61,161 nucleotides of DNA, from contig NZ_JAIEPN010000099.1 in assembly GCF_019748365.1 (NCBI RefSeq), positions 1-61,161 on the forward strand, read 5' to 3'. Shown in pieces: positions 8,415-16,024 of the stretch. A program made the position numbers and the translations under genes. The notes below the pieces were generated by a model. It was not told where the DNA came from and did no database searches. It saw only the letters and a program-made list of their open reading frames with translations. The DNA comes from Novosphingobium sp. Lineage in GTDB: Bacteria; Pseudomonadota; Alphaproteobacteria; Sphingomonadales; Sphingomonadaceae. Position 1 is the stretch's first letter. Every line of letters starts with the position of its first letter.

Positions 8415-8966
8415 TCAAGCCGCGAAGCGCGCGGTGACGACCGGGAAGTCGATCTCGGTCGCGAAGGCCGAGTTGACGTAGTTGGTCCAGGTGTTGAGCG
8501 CGACGTGCTGGACGATCTCGAGCAGCTGTGCGTCGGTGTATCCGGCGGTGCGAACCGCTTCGACGTCTGCGGCGCCGACATGGCCGCGCGTCTTCACCAG
8601 TTGCACGGCAAAGCGCACCGCGGCATCGGCCTTGGGATCGTTCGAAGCGCCGCTGCGGTTGGCGGTGATTTCGGCGTCGTCGAGCTTCGCGAGGTTCTTG
8701 CCGAGGTAGGTGTGGGCCGAGAGGCAGTAGTCGCAGCCGTTGAGTTCGGCGACGGCGAGCGCGATGCGTTCGCGGGTCGGGGCGGGCAGCTTGCCCTTGG
8801 CCAGCGCGCCGTTCATCGCGAGATAGCCTTCGAGCGCGGCCGGGCTGGTGGCAACGAGGCGGTGGAGATTGGGCACGGTGCCGAGCGCCTTGTTGACCGC
8901 TTCAAGCAGCGGCTGCGAGGCTTCGGGCGCGTCGGCGACAGTGGCCGGGGTGGGAATGCGCGACAT
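8415..8966 (-). CDS. Carboxymuconolactone decarboxylase / AhpD-like alkylhydroperoxidase
   Basis: This is a 183-residue protein of the CMD/AhpD fold. The redox motif ELNGCDYCLSAH (a CxxC followed by His, with an upstream Glu) is the signature of AhpD-like peroxidases, which reduce peroxides using thiol relay partners. ATG 8966 was chosen because the product then starts MSRIPTPATV and matches the family; the frame runs upstream but overlaps the divergent regulator. The Shine-Dalgarno is poor. It is divergently transcribed from a LysR gene, which probably controls it, as is common for this type of pair. Confidence 0.85.
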   Translation of the reverse strand: MSRIPTPATVADAPEASQPLLEAVNKALGTVPNLHRLVATSPAALEGYLAMNGALAKGKLPAPTRERIALAVAELNGCDYCLSAHTYLGKNLAKLDDAEITANRSGASNDPKADAAVRFAVQLVKTRGHVGAADVEAVRTAGYTDAQLLEIVQHVALNTWTNYVNSAFATEIDFPVVTARFAA

Positions 8967-9089
8967 TTGGGGGGAGACCTTTCCGTGGGAGCGGGCCAGT
9001 TCGGCCGGTGACTTCCAAGTAGGACCTTCCGCTGAGCGGCAGTATCCGCTACCTTGGCAATCCTTCCTTCCAGAAAACGGAATGCCCTG

Positions 9090-10010
9090 ATGGACCGGTT
9101 CGAGGCGATGCGCACTCTTCTCGCGGCGGTCGACGGCGGCAGCCTGTCTTCCGCCTCGCGCGCCCTGAACACGCCGCTGCCCACCATCAGCCGCCGGGTT
9201 TCCGATCTCGAAGCACACCTTGGCGCGCAGCTGCTGGTGCGGACCAGCCGCAAGCTGATCCTGACCGAAGCGGGCGAGGCTTTCGTTGCGGCCACCCGCC
9301 GCGTACTCGACGATCTGGCAGATGCCGAACGCGCGGCCAGCGGCGAGTATCGCGCGCCGCGCGGCGAGCTGATGGTCACGGCGCCGATCATGTTCGGCAA
9401 GCTCCACGTGGCGCCGGTGGTCCATGCGTTTCTTGCGGTCTATCCCGATGTGACCGTGCGGCTGGTGCTTTCGGATTCGAACATCGATCTGGTCGAGGCG
9501 CATGTTGACGTGGCGGTGCGCGTCGGCCAGCTGCCTGACAGCGATCTGGTCGCCCGCAAACTGGGTGATATCCGCTGGGTGGTCTGCGCAAGCCCCGCCT
9601 ATCTCGCGCGGCGCGGCCCGGTCGAACAGCCCGAAGATCTGGCGCGGCATGATTGCATCGCCTTCGAGGGCCTGCAGACCTGGCGCAGCTGGCGGATCGG
9701 CGCAGGGGCTGCAGCGCGCACGGTGGAGATCGTGCCGCGTTTCTCGGTCAACACCGCCGATGCGATCATCGAAGCCGCCGCCGCTGGTGTCGGGGTGGCG
9801 CGGGTCATGTCCTATCAGGCAGCAGCAGCGGTGAACGATGGACAGGTCGTGCCGCTGCTCACGCACCTCGGGTGCGACGCGGTGCCGGTCCAGCTGGTAC
9901 ATCGCCGCCAGCGCAGCCAGCCGCTGAAACTGAGGGCCTTCCTCGATTTCGTCGCGCCGCGCCTGCAGCAGGTGCTGGGCGAGGTGGCGGGCTGTTTTGC
10001 CGAAAACTGA
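9090..10010 (+). CDS. LysR-family transcriptional regulator
   Basis: This is a 306-residue LysR regulator. The N-terminal winged helix-turn-helix (MDRFEAMRTLLAAVDGGSLS, then LPTISRRVSDLEAHLGAQLL) is followed by a periplasmic-binding-type effector domain ending at VLGEVAGCF. The start ATG 9090 gives the usual LysR N-terminus. It is divergent from the AhpD-like gene across 123 bp and is likely to regulate it and itself. It resembles the many LysR proteins that control small oxidoreductases or quinone/aldehyde stress genes; the inducer is unknown. Confidence 0.88.
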   Translation: MDRFEAMRTLLAAVDGGSLSSASRALNTPLPTISRRVSDLEAHLGAQLLVRTSRKLILTEAGEAFVAATRRVLDDLADAERAASGEYRAPRGELMVTAPIMFGKLHVAPVVHAFLAVYPDVTVRLVLSDSNIDLVEAHVDVAVRVGQLPDSDLVARKLGDIRWVVCASPAYLARRGPVEQPEDLARHDCIAFEGLQTWRSWRIGAGAAARTVEIVPRFSVNTADAIIEAAAAGVGVARVMSYQAAAAVNDGQVVPLLTHLGCDAVPVQLVHRRQRSQPLKLRAFLDFVAPRLQQVLGEVAGCFAEN

Positions 10011-10011
10011 A

Positions 10012-10044
10012 GGCCCGGCCACCCGGGGGAGAGGTGGCCGGGCC
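10012..10044. terminator. Bidirectional terminator between lysR and gst
   Basis: A perfect 12-bp stem, GGCCCGGCCACC/GGTGGCCGGGCC, with a 9-nt loop begins two bases after the LysR stop. It lies between two convergent genes and could serve both strands. There is no long T run. Confidence 0.6.
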
Positions 10045-10090
10045 GAGGGCACCGTTGGGGACGTCGGCGCCCCGAAAGGATGTCGGCGCG

Positions 10091-10711
10091 TCAGCCGAGG
10101 AGGGCGTTCACCCGCGCTTCGGCGGTGACGAAGGCCGGCCGCGCGGCCAGTTCGTCGTACCAGCGCTGCAGGTTCGGCCGGTTCTCGAAATCGATGCCGG
10201 CAAAGCCGCGGCGCCAGAACCAGCCCCAGTGCGCGATGTCGGCGATCGAGAAGTCATCGCCCGCGACGAACCGCTGCGTGGCGAGTTTCGCCTCAAGGAG
10301 ATCGGTCAGGCGGTTGGCTTCCGGCGTGAAGCGGGCCTGCGCGCCTTCGTTCTCTGCGCCGCGGGCCCAGCCGGCATTGCCGAAGTTGGGGCTCAGCGCG
10401 GAGGCGTGGAACAGCAGCTGTTCGAACACGCGGGCGCGCGCCGTGCCGCTTGCCGGGAGCATCTTGCCGGTCTTTTCGGCGATGTAGACGAGAATGGCAG
10501 CGCTTTCGGTCAGGACCAGCTCACCGTCCGGGCCATCGGGATCGACCAGCACCGGCACTTTGGCATTGGGATTGAGGCTGACGAAGGCGGGATCGCGCTG
10601 CTCGCCGGCGCGGACATTCACGCGCACCAGTTCATAGGGAAGCCCGGCCTCCTCCAGCGCGAGAGGAACCTTGACGCTGTTGGGCGTGGCAAAAAGGTGG
10701 ACCTTGATCAT
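10091..10711 (-). CDS. Glutathione S-transferase family protein
   Basis: This is a 206-residue GST. The thioredoxin-like N-terminal domain (IKVHLFATPNSVKVPLALEEAGLPYELV, with VLTESAAILVYIAEKTG contacting glutathione) is followed by the all-helical C-terminal domain with FSIADIAHWGW, the conserved N-capping/Asp motif. It resembles the YfcG/Nu-class disulfide-bond oxidoreductase group. ATG 10711 has AGAGGAG upstream and gives the expected N-terminus; the frame extends far upstream without support. It probably conjugates or reduces electrophiles in the cytoplasm. Confidence 0.87.
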   Translation of the reverse strand: MIKVHLFATPNSVKVPLALEEAGLPYELVRVNVRAGEQRDPAFVSLNPNAKVPVLVDPDGPDGELVLTESAAILVYIAEKTGKMLPASGTARARVFEQLLFHASALSPNFGNAGWARGAENEGAQARFTPEANRLTDLLEAKLATQRFVAGDDFSIADIAHWGWFWRRGFAGIDFENRPNLQRWYDELAARPAFVTAEARVNALLG

Positions 10712-10922
10712 GGCAATCTCCTCTGGGTTGGTGGGGCCTTGGCCGCGGGAAACGGTATGATCCATGCTGCAGACCGACAGTAGCATCGCCGTTGCGATAG
10801 TGTTCATTCCAGGTGGGAATGGATGAAGCCGCAGCGCATGTGCAAGAAATACATGCAAGAACGCCGCAGCGGGCGCGGGCCCGTGCGACGTATGCTCGTT
10901 CACGATGCGAGTGCATCAGCCT

Positions 10923-11663
10923 CTAGCCGACGGCGGCGATCATGCCTTCAGCGAGCCAGCGGCCAAGCAGCGTACCAGCGGTCGTTACCGCCGCTTCCTC
11001 GCCCAGCGTATCGGCCAGACGCGCGCAGACCGCGGCAAAACCTTCGCCAGCTGCGGACCATGCCAGCACATCGCGTTCATGCGCTTCGGCGCGGCGGAAC
11101 ACGGGTTCAAGGCCCTGTCGCCAGACGAGCAGGGCCGTGCCGCGCTCTACAAGTTCTGCTGGCGGCGGCGTTTCCCCGGTGGCGAGCGCCTGCCAGATCG
11201 CGTCGGCGTTGGTCCGGATCGGCATGACGAGCAGCGAAGGAACCGTGTGGATGACGGCAGTTTCCCAGTCCGCCACCGAAAGCCCCTCAGCGCAGAGCGC
11301 AAAACTGTCCATGCCCACGAAAACCTGGCCGACGGTCCAGTCGATCAGCGCGATTTCGGCCACTTCCGGATCATCGGGCCAGAGCGTCGCGACGAAATCG
11401 GTGAAGTCCTCGCCATAGGCATCGAGCGTCCAGCTCGAAGGCGGGCGGGCATCGATGTAGCGCGCAGCGGCCATCTCGAAGTCTTCCTCGCCCAGCCAGA
11501 GCACGAGGCGCTGGAATGTTTCGGCGAGGCTGGAGACCAGCGCGACGCGGTAGTTGTTCTGGTAGACCGCCGTGCCCGGCCCGCCGCCCAGTGCGGCGGC
11601 GGCGCTTTCCTCGCCGGTCACCAGCCAGTCGCGGAAATCGCGCTGCAGGGCGAGCAGGCTCAT
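10923..11663 (-). CDS. bufC: BufC/HvfC-type partner of the bufferin-modifying enzyme (DUF2063)
   Basis: This is a 246-residue protein whose first 100 residues match the DUF2063 / HvfC-BufC N-terminal domain (LLALQRDFRDWLVTG, then VYQNNYRVALVSSLAETFQRLVLWLGEEDFEMAAARYI). In bufferin systems this protein binds the precursor and cooperates with the MNIO enzyme BufB. Its ATG overlaps the bufB stop by 4 bp (11660-11663), so the two proteins are made together. It is the last gene of the bufA2-bufB-bufC set. The family is recognised from known examples; its role here follows from that. Confidence 0.85.
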   Translation of the reverse strand: MSLLALQRDFRDWLVTGEESAAAALGGGPGTAVYQNNYRVALVSSLAETFQRLVLWLGEEDFEMAAARYIDARPPSSWTLDAYGEDFTDFVATLWPDDPEVAEIALIDWTVGQVFVGMDSFALCAEGLSVADWETAVIHTVPSLLVMPIRTNADAIWQALATGETPPPAELVERGTALLVWRQGLEPVFRRAEAHERDVLAWSAAGEGFAAVCARLADTLGEEAAVTTAGTLLGRWLAEGMIAAVG

Positions 11664-12484
11664 GCCGCGATCCTTTCATCGGCGGCGATGCCGCGCGCGA
11701 TGTCGAGTTCGGCGCAGAGTTCTTCCAGATCGGGGATGTTGTCGTCGCGCTCGATCATTGTCGGCACCGGGCCGGCAAGCGCGGTTGCCGCGCGGTAGAG
11801 CGCCCAGACTTCGTCCGGCACCGGCTGGTCGTGCGTGTCGATGAGCAGATGCTCGCCCTGCACATGGCCGGCGAGGTGGATCTGCCCGATCGCGTGCATG
11901 GGAATGCCCGCCAGATAGTCGGCGGCGGCGAAACCGTGATTCTGCGCGCTGACGTAGATGTTGTTGACATCGAGCAGCAGGCCGCAGCCGGTGCGCCGGG
12001 TCATTTGCGCAAGGAATTCCCATTCGGTCATCGCACCGGGGAAGTTGATGTAGCTGGAGGGGTTCTCGAACAGCATGCGGCGGCCAAGCGCTTCCTGCGC
12101 GCGGTCGATATTGCGGCAGACCACGTCCAGCGCTTCCTCGGTATAGGGCACCGGCAGCAGGTCGTGCGAATTGAAGCCGTCGATCCGGGTCCAGCACAAG
12201 TGGTCCGAGACCACAGCGGGCTCCATCATGTCGACAAGGCGGCGAAGTTCACGGAGGTAATCGTCCCTCAGGCCATCGGCAGAGCCGATCGACATCGAAA
12301 CGCCGTGGAGGGCGAGCGGATAGTTGCCGCGTGCCTTCGTCAGCGTATCGAGCGGCTTGCCGCCGGGGATCATGAAGTTTTCCGAGATCACCTCGATGAA
12401 ATCAACGGGCGCGGTGCCGTCGATATAGGACCGGTAGTGCGGTCTGCGCATGCCAAGGCCAAATCCGACCAGTCTCTCAGACAT
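11660..12484 (-). CDS. bufB: BufB, MNIO (DUF692) multinuclear iron oxidase for bufferin maturation
   Basis: This is a 274-residue TIM-barrel enzyme of the DUF692/MNIO family. Likely iron ligands are visible: H60 in LALHGVSMS, D94/H95 in VVSDHLCW, E140 in LFENPSSY, D172 and N174 in LLDVNNIY, H203 and H207 in QIHLAGH, H218 and E245 in MIERDDNIP. Related enzymes oxidise Cys residues of bufferin precursors to thiooxazole-type heterocycles that bind copper. The start has GAGG upstream. It follows bufA2 after a 177-bp gap holding an inverted repeat and overlaps bufC. It is the only such enzyme in the window, although there are two precursor genes. Confidence 0.9.
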   Translation of the reverse strand: MSERLVGFGLGMRRPHYRSYIDGTAPVDFIEVISENFMIPGGKPLDTLTKARGNYPLALHGVSMSIGSADGLRDDYLRELRRLVDMMEPAVVSDHLCWTRIDGFNSHDLLPVPYTEEALDVVCRNIDRAQEALGRRMLFENPSSYINFPGAMTEWEFLAQMTRRTGCGLLLDVNNIYVSAQNHGFAAADYLAGIPMHAIGQIHLAGHVQGEHLLIDTHDQPVPDEVWALYRAATALAGPVPTMIERDDNIPDLEELCAELDIARGIAADERIAA

Positions 12485-12539
12485 TGCGCGCCTCGGTCAT
12501 GTGGGGTCTCGGGAAAGGATGGTGTCTTGCAGCAAAGAA

Positions 12540-12610
12540 GGCCGGGGCTCCATGGTGCGCCGGGGAGGGGGTGCGGCGCAATTGGGCAGTTGGGACAAGG
12601 AGCCCCGGTC
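12540..12610. repeat. Inverted repeat in the bufA2-bufB gap
   Basis: A near-perfect 12-bp inverted repeat (11 of 12 pairs; GGCCGGGGCTCC at 12540-12551 and GGAGCCCCGGTC at 12599-12610) lies between bufA2 and bufB. The 47-nt interior is G-rich. In the transcript it could form a stable stem that attenuates readthrough or protects the bufA2 message, as precursor genes often need more mRNA than their enzymes. Confidence 0.5.
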
Positions 12611-12661
12611 AAGTCGTGGCAGCATCAGCCGTGAGGGTGGTGGCTGAGCTGAGGGAGCCGC

Positions 12662-12931
12662 TTACTTGGGCTCGGTCAGGCTGCCACCCTGCGCAGCGCA
12701 GGCCTTCTTGGTCAGAGCCTTGAAGCCCTGGCCCTTGCATTCATTCTGGCCCTTGCAGCTGTGAGCGCCAGCAGCGCAGTCCGAGGTGCCCTTGCAGGTG
12801 TTCACGCCGTAGCAGTGCACGACCTGGGCGGACTTGCCCTTGGCGATGGCGGGGGTGGGGGCAACCGCCATGGCGGCGGCGATAAGGGCAGCGTTGGCGG
12901 CGATGGCAAGGCCGGTCTTCAGGGTGGTCAT
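12662..12931 (-). CDS. bufA2: BufA2-type bufferin precursor peptide
   Basis: This is an 89-residue secreted precursor. A signal peptide (MTTLKTGLAIAANAALIAAA, ending near AIA30) precedes a Lys/Gly-rich core with six cysteines: C40, C46, C52, C59, C65 and C78, in the repeated pattern CKG/CAA. This is the BufA2 style of periplasmic bufferin metallophore. Known members bind copper after BufBC converts core cysteines to thiooxazoles. ATG 12931 has GGAG 8 nt upstream. A perfect GTAACC-N16-CGAA promoter lies about 40 bp upstream. It heads the bufA2-bufB-bufC set. Confidence 0.88.
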   Translation of the reverse strand: MTTLKTGLAIAANAALIAAAMAVAPTPAIAKGKSAQVVHCYGVNTCKGTSDCAAGAHSCKGQNECKGQGFKALTKKACAAQGGSLTEPK

Positions 12932-12971
12932 GGGTCGTCTCCGAATTTTGCGCCGGGATGGCATCGTCATA

Positions 12972-12997
12972 TTCGATTGACGTCCAACTGCGGTTAC
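12972..12997 (-). promoter_or_regulatory. SigF-type ECF promoter of bufA2
   Basis: Read on the minus strand this is GTAACC, a 16-nt spacer, then CGAA. It matches the promoter element described for the Caulobacter heavy-metal ECF factor SigF. The -10 ends 41 bp before the bufA2 ATG, so the leader is about 30 nt. The same element, sharing TGTAACCGC, precedes bufA1. Confidence 0.8.
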
Positions 12998-13038
12998 AGG
13001 CAGCTCACATTTTTTGTGTGCGGCGGAAAAAATCCTGC

Positions 13039-14166
13039 TCATGGCCGGTTCCGCATCAGCCATTCGCGAAACACCGTCAGTCCCTCAGGCAGATTGCTGC
13101 GGCCAAAGCCAATGCGGAAATGGTCCTGCGGCACCGGGCCAAGCTCGGAGTGATAGATGCTGGAGGGCAGCAGCAGCACGCCAGTCTCCTCGACCAGCCG
13201 CTCGGTGAAGCGCTCAGCCCCATCGGCGCCCTTGTAGCGGATGAAGGCGACGCAGCTGCCATCCGGACGGCGCCAATCGAACAGGCCCGGGAAGTCCGCG
13301 AAGAACGCGTCAAGCAGCCCAAGGTTGTGGTGGGCCAGATCGCGATTGCGCCCGACGATCACCTCGCGCGCCTTGAGTGCGATTTCCGCGAGCAGTTCGG
13401 AGGGCGCCGAATTGCAGATCGAGAGATAGTGCTTGTAGTGCTCGCACGCTTGCAGGAACGCGCGGTCCTGGCAGGCCAGCCAGCCGATGCGCAAGCCCGG
13501 CAGTCCATAGGACTTCGACATCACATTGAGCGACACGCCGCGTTCGTAGACATCGGCCACTTGCGGCAGGCGCGCATCCGGGTGGTGTTCGATCAGGCGG
13601 TAGACTTCATCGCTGAACAGCCAGATCCCCCGCGCGCGGCACAGGTCGATCAGCGCGGCGAAGGTTTCCGGCGAGGGGATCGCGCCGGTGGGGTTGTTGG
13701 GGAAGTTGATCGAGATGAGCTTCGTGTTGGGCCTGAGCGCCGCGCGCACGGCATCGAGATCGAGCGCCCAGCCTGCCTCTTCATCCAGCGCGACCCCGGT
13801 CACTGCGCAGATCGAAAGCGGAATCGTCTCGGCCGACTGATAGTTCGGGGTGATCACGATGCAGTGGTCCGCGGGCGTCAGCAGCACTTGCATGGCGACA
13901 TAGATGCCTTCCTGCGCGCCTGCAAAGCACAGCAGCTGATCCTCGGCGATCCCGTCGTAAGTCTTCGCGATCTCGTGCAGCAGCGGCTCCGCGCCGAAGG
14001 TTTTGGTATAACCCAGATGAAGGTTGTCGAACCGCGCAAGGTCTTCAGCCGAGGCATGCGCGAGCAGCTGCGAGACGGTCATGCTCTGCGCATCGGATGC
14101 GGTGAGGTGATACTTCGCGGCGAATTCCCACTTCGAGAAGTACACCTCCAGCGCAAAATTCCGCAT
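13039..14166 (-). CDS. PLP-dependent aminotransferase (class I/II)
   Basis: This is a 375-residue fold-type I aminotransferase. The PLP lysine is in MSKSYGLPGLRIGW, the Asp binding the pyridine nitrogen is in WLFSDEVYRL, and the Asn motif is INFPNNPTGAI. It belongs to the aspartate-aminotransferase superfamily; the amino donor and acceptor are not clear. ATG 14166 has AAAGGAC upstream and starts MRNFALEVYFSKWEF. It lies between the bufA2 and bufA1 units, on the same strand as bufA2, and its end is only 42 bp before the bufA2 promoter. Whether it shares in the metallophore system is not known. Confidence 0.85.
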   Translation of the reverse strand: MRNFALEVYFSKWEFAAKYHLTASDAQSMTVSQLLAHASAEDLARFDNLHLGYTKTFGAEPLLHEIAKTYDGIAEDQLLCFAGAQEGIYVAMQVLLTPADHCIVITPNYQSAETIPLSICAVTGVALDEEAGWALDLDAVRAALRPNTKLISINFPNNPTGAIPSPETFAALIDLCRARGIWLFSDEVYRLIEHHPDARLPQVADVYERGVSLNVMSKSYGLPGLRIGWLACQDRAFLQACEHYKHYLSICNSAPSELLAEIALKAREVIVGRNRDLAHHNLGLLDAFFADFPGLFDWRRPDGSCVAFIRYKGADGAERFTERLVEETGVLLLPSSIYHSELGPVPQDHFRIGFGRSNLPEGLTVFREWLMRNRP

Positions 14167-14263
14167 GGGGCCGATTGTCCTTTCATCACGGTGATTTTTT
14201 CGGCGCTTCCCTAGAATTTCCCGCCTGCGAGGTCCACCCGCGCCGAAAAAATGCTGCAGCTGT

Positions 14264-14289
14264 GTAACCGCCATTGTGCAGGTGGCGAA
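14264..14289 (+). promoter_or_regulatory. SigF-type ECF promoter of bufA1
   Basis: This is a second perfect GTAACC-N16-CGAA element, on the plus strand, 124 bp before the bufA1 ATG and about 98 bp before the divergent aminotransferase start. It shares TGTAACCGC with the bufA2 promoter, although the spacers differ. Confidence 0.8.
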
Positions 14290-14413
14290 CTGGTCAACGT
14301 GGCCGGCGCGAATACTTCCGGACACGAGGCAAGGACGCGGCAGACTGCGCGCCCGGCCTCTCAGTTCCTGCATTTCCACCCCTGTGGTTCAACCGTTCAA
14401 AAAGGATTACGTC

Positions 14414-14686
14414 ATGAAGATTGCTGCAACCGCTTTCGCCGCTTCGATCGCTCTCGGCCTTGTTGCCGGTGCTGCCCACGCCGCCGATGCCAAGCCCGCC
14501 ATGGAAAAGTGCTATGGCGTCGCCAAGGCCGGCAAGAACGATTGCGCCGCGGGTCCGGGCACCAGCTGCGCCGGCACCTCGAAGGTCGATTATCAGGGCA
14601 ACGCCTGGACGCTGGTCAAGGCTGGCACCTGCACTTCGATCAAGACGCCCAAGGGCAACGGTTCGCTGACCCCCAAGGCGCACTGA
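14414..14686 (+). CDS. bufA1: BufA1-type bufferin precursor peptide (DUF2282)
   Basis: This is a 90-residue secreted precursor with a signal peptide ([23 protein letters not shown]), then a core with four cysteines: C33 ([11 protein letters not shown]), C44 (KNDCAAG), C52 ([16 protein letters not shown]) and C73 (GTCTSI). This is the DUF2282/BufA1 pattern. After modification by BufB/BufC enzymes such peptides bind copper in the periplasm. The Shine-Dalgarno AAAGGA is well placed. A SigF-type promoter lies upstream and a DoxX gene follows after 59 bp. No bufB/bufC copy follows it, so it would need the enzymes of the bufA2 set 2 kb away or an unlinked pair. Confidence 0.9.
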   Translation: MKIAATAFAASIALGLVAGAAHAADAKPAMEKCYGVAKAGKNDCAAGPGTSCAGTSKVDYQGNAWTLVKAGTCTSIKTPKGNGSLTPKAH

Positions 14687-14745
14687 GCGCGGCAGGGCGC
14701 TCCGGCTGACCGGGGCGCCTGCCGGATCCATAAAGGTATCCCCGC

Positions 14746-15186
14746 ATGACCGCTCTCGTTACCGTCTACAACCGGCTGGCCGAGCTTGCCGGGCGCGTGC
14801 TGCCCGAATCCCTGCTGCTGCTTGTGGCGCGGCTGGGCATCGCGGCGGTGTTCTTTCAGTCCGGTCGAACCAAGGTGGAAGGCTGGCTGACGATCACCGA
14901 CAGCACCTACTACCTGTTCGATACCGATTACAAACTGCCGTTCGTGCCACCGGAACTGGCCGCCCCCATGGCGACCTATGCGGAGCACCTCTTTCCGATC
15001 CTGCTGGTTCTTGGCCTCGGCACGCGCTTTGCGGCCCTTGGCCTCCTTGGCATGACAACCGTGATCGAGGTCTTCGTCTATCCCGATGCTTGGCCGACGC
15101 ACCTGAGCTGGGCGGCACTTCTCCTGCCGCTCATCGCCAAGGGCGGTGGAGCGATCTCGCTCGACCGTCTGCTGCGCCGGGGCTGA
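14746..15186 (+). CDS. DoxX family membrane protein (bufferin-associated)
   Basis: This is a 146-residue, four-helix membrane protein of the DoxX family ([26 protein letters not shown], and later [30 protein letters not shown]). DoxX proteins often follow bufferin or HvfA-type precursor genes, where they are presumed to handle electrons or quinones, but no mechanism is proved. It lies 59 bp downstream of bufA1 and is probably in the same transcript. A strong hairpin follows the stop. Confidence 0.85.
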   Translation: MTALVTVYNRLAELAGRVLPESLLLLVARLGIAAVFFQSGRTKVEGWLTITDSTYYLFDTDYKLPFVPPELAAPMATYAEHLFPILLVLGLGTRFAALGLLGMTTVIEVFVYPDAWPTHLSWAALLLPLIAKGGGAISLDRLLRRG

Positions 15187-15211
15187 ACCCGCGCCGCCTG
15201 CTCCGCGCAGC

Positions 15212-15239
15212 GACCGGCCCGCATCAACGCGGGCCGGTC
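15212..15239 (+). terminator. Terminator-like hairpin after doxX
   Basis: A perfect 11-bp stem, GACCGGCCCGC/GCGGGCCGGTC, with a 6-nt loop lies 26 bp after the doxX stop and is followed by TTGC rather than a T tract. It probably ends or limits the bufA1-doxX transcript before nrsF. Confidence 0.6.
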
Positions 15240-15352
15240 TTGCGGGGCGCGGGCAAAGATGCAACGTGGCCGGGAACCGGTAGCCAGTTCATCTGGTGAT
15301 CCCGGGCCCGGCCTTTGTTTTTCGGGCTTGGTGGTGCAACGAAGGAAGTGTC

Positions 15353-16021
15353 ATGGCCCTCGATCCGGACGAGCCGTCCATCGAACAGACGATCGAGGCG
15401 CTGGTCGGCGATCTGCGGCCAGTCGCGCCGCTGCGTCTGTGGCGCGGTGTGGCTGTCGGGCTCGGCCTGACGGTGCTGGCCATCGGCGGGGTGTGGCTGA
15501 CATTCGGCTTTCGAGCGGATGTTATGGTCCTGCATCCCGCGCCGATCGTGCTGGCGCGCGGGGCAGCCTTGCTGACGGGCGGCCTGTTCCTGCTCGTCGC
15601 TGCGCTGCGCGCTGCGGTTCCTGGCCGCGCCGATCAGGGGGCGACAGTCCTTGGCACAATGGTCCTCGCCATCATGCCTGTCGGCCTCATGGGCCTGCTG
15701 CTGAATGGCATCGTTTCGGGGCGGCGGACGAGTTTCGCTGAACTGACGCCGCTCATCACCATGCGGTGCTTCGGCATCTCGTTCGTCACCTCGCTCCTCG
15801 TCGGTGCGGGGCTTGTGCTGTGGATGCGCCGCGCTGCGCCTACCGATCTGGCACGCGCCGGCTGGCTGACCGGCTGGAGCGCGGCGGCGCTCGGCACCTT
15901 TGCCTACAGCCTGTTCTGCCCTTCGCAGACGATGGCGTTCGTTACCTCGGTCTATCCGGCGGCGATGCTGCTGGCGGCGACGGTGATCCGCTTTGTCACC
16001 CCGCCATTGCTGCGCTGGTAA
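15353..16021 (+). CDS. nrsF: NrsF-type anti-sigma factor (DUF1109)
   Basis: This is a 222-residue inner-membrane protein with about six hydrophobic segments and a short cytoplasmic N-terminus (MALDPDEPSIEQTIEALVGDLRPV), the layout of DUF1109/NrsF. In Caulobacter this family holds the ECF factor SigF at the membrane, and two conserved cysteines are needed for metal sensing. Two cysteines are present here in matching places: C139 (ITMRCFG) and C189 (SLFCPSQ). The Shine-Dalgarno GAAGGAA fixes the start at 15353. Unusually, no sigma gene is adjacent; the nearest ECF gene is at 20335. Together with the bufA promoters this points to one regulon. Confidence 0.88.
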   Translation: MALDPDEPSIEQTIEALVGDLRPVAPLRLWRGVAVGLGLTVLAIGGVWLTFGFRADVMVLHPAPIVLARGAALLTGGLFLLVAALRAAVPGRADQGATVLGTMVLAIMPVGLMGLLLNGIVSGRRTSFAELTPLITMRCFGISFVTSLLVGAGLVLWMRRAAPTDLARAGWLTGWSAAALGTFAYSLFCPSQTMAFVTSVYPAAMLLAATVIRFVTPPLLRW

Positions 16022-16024
16022 GGC

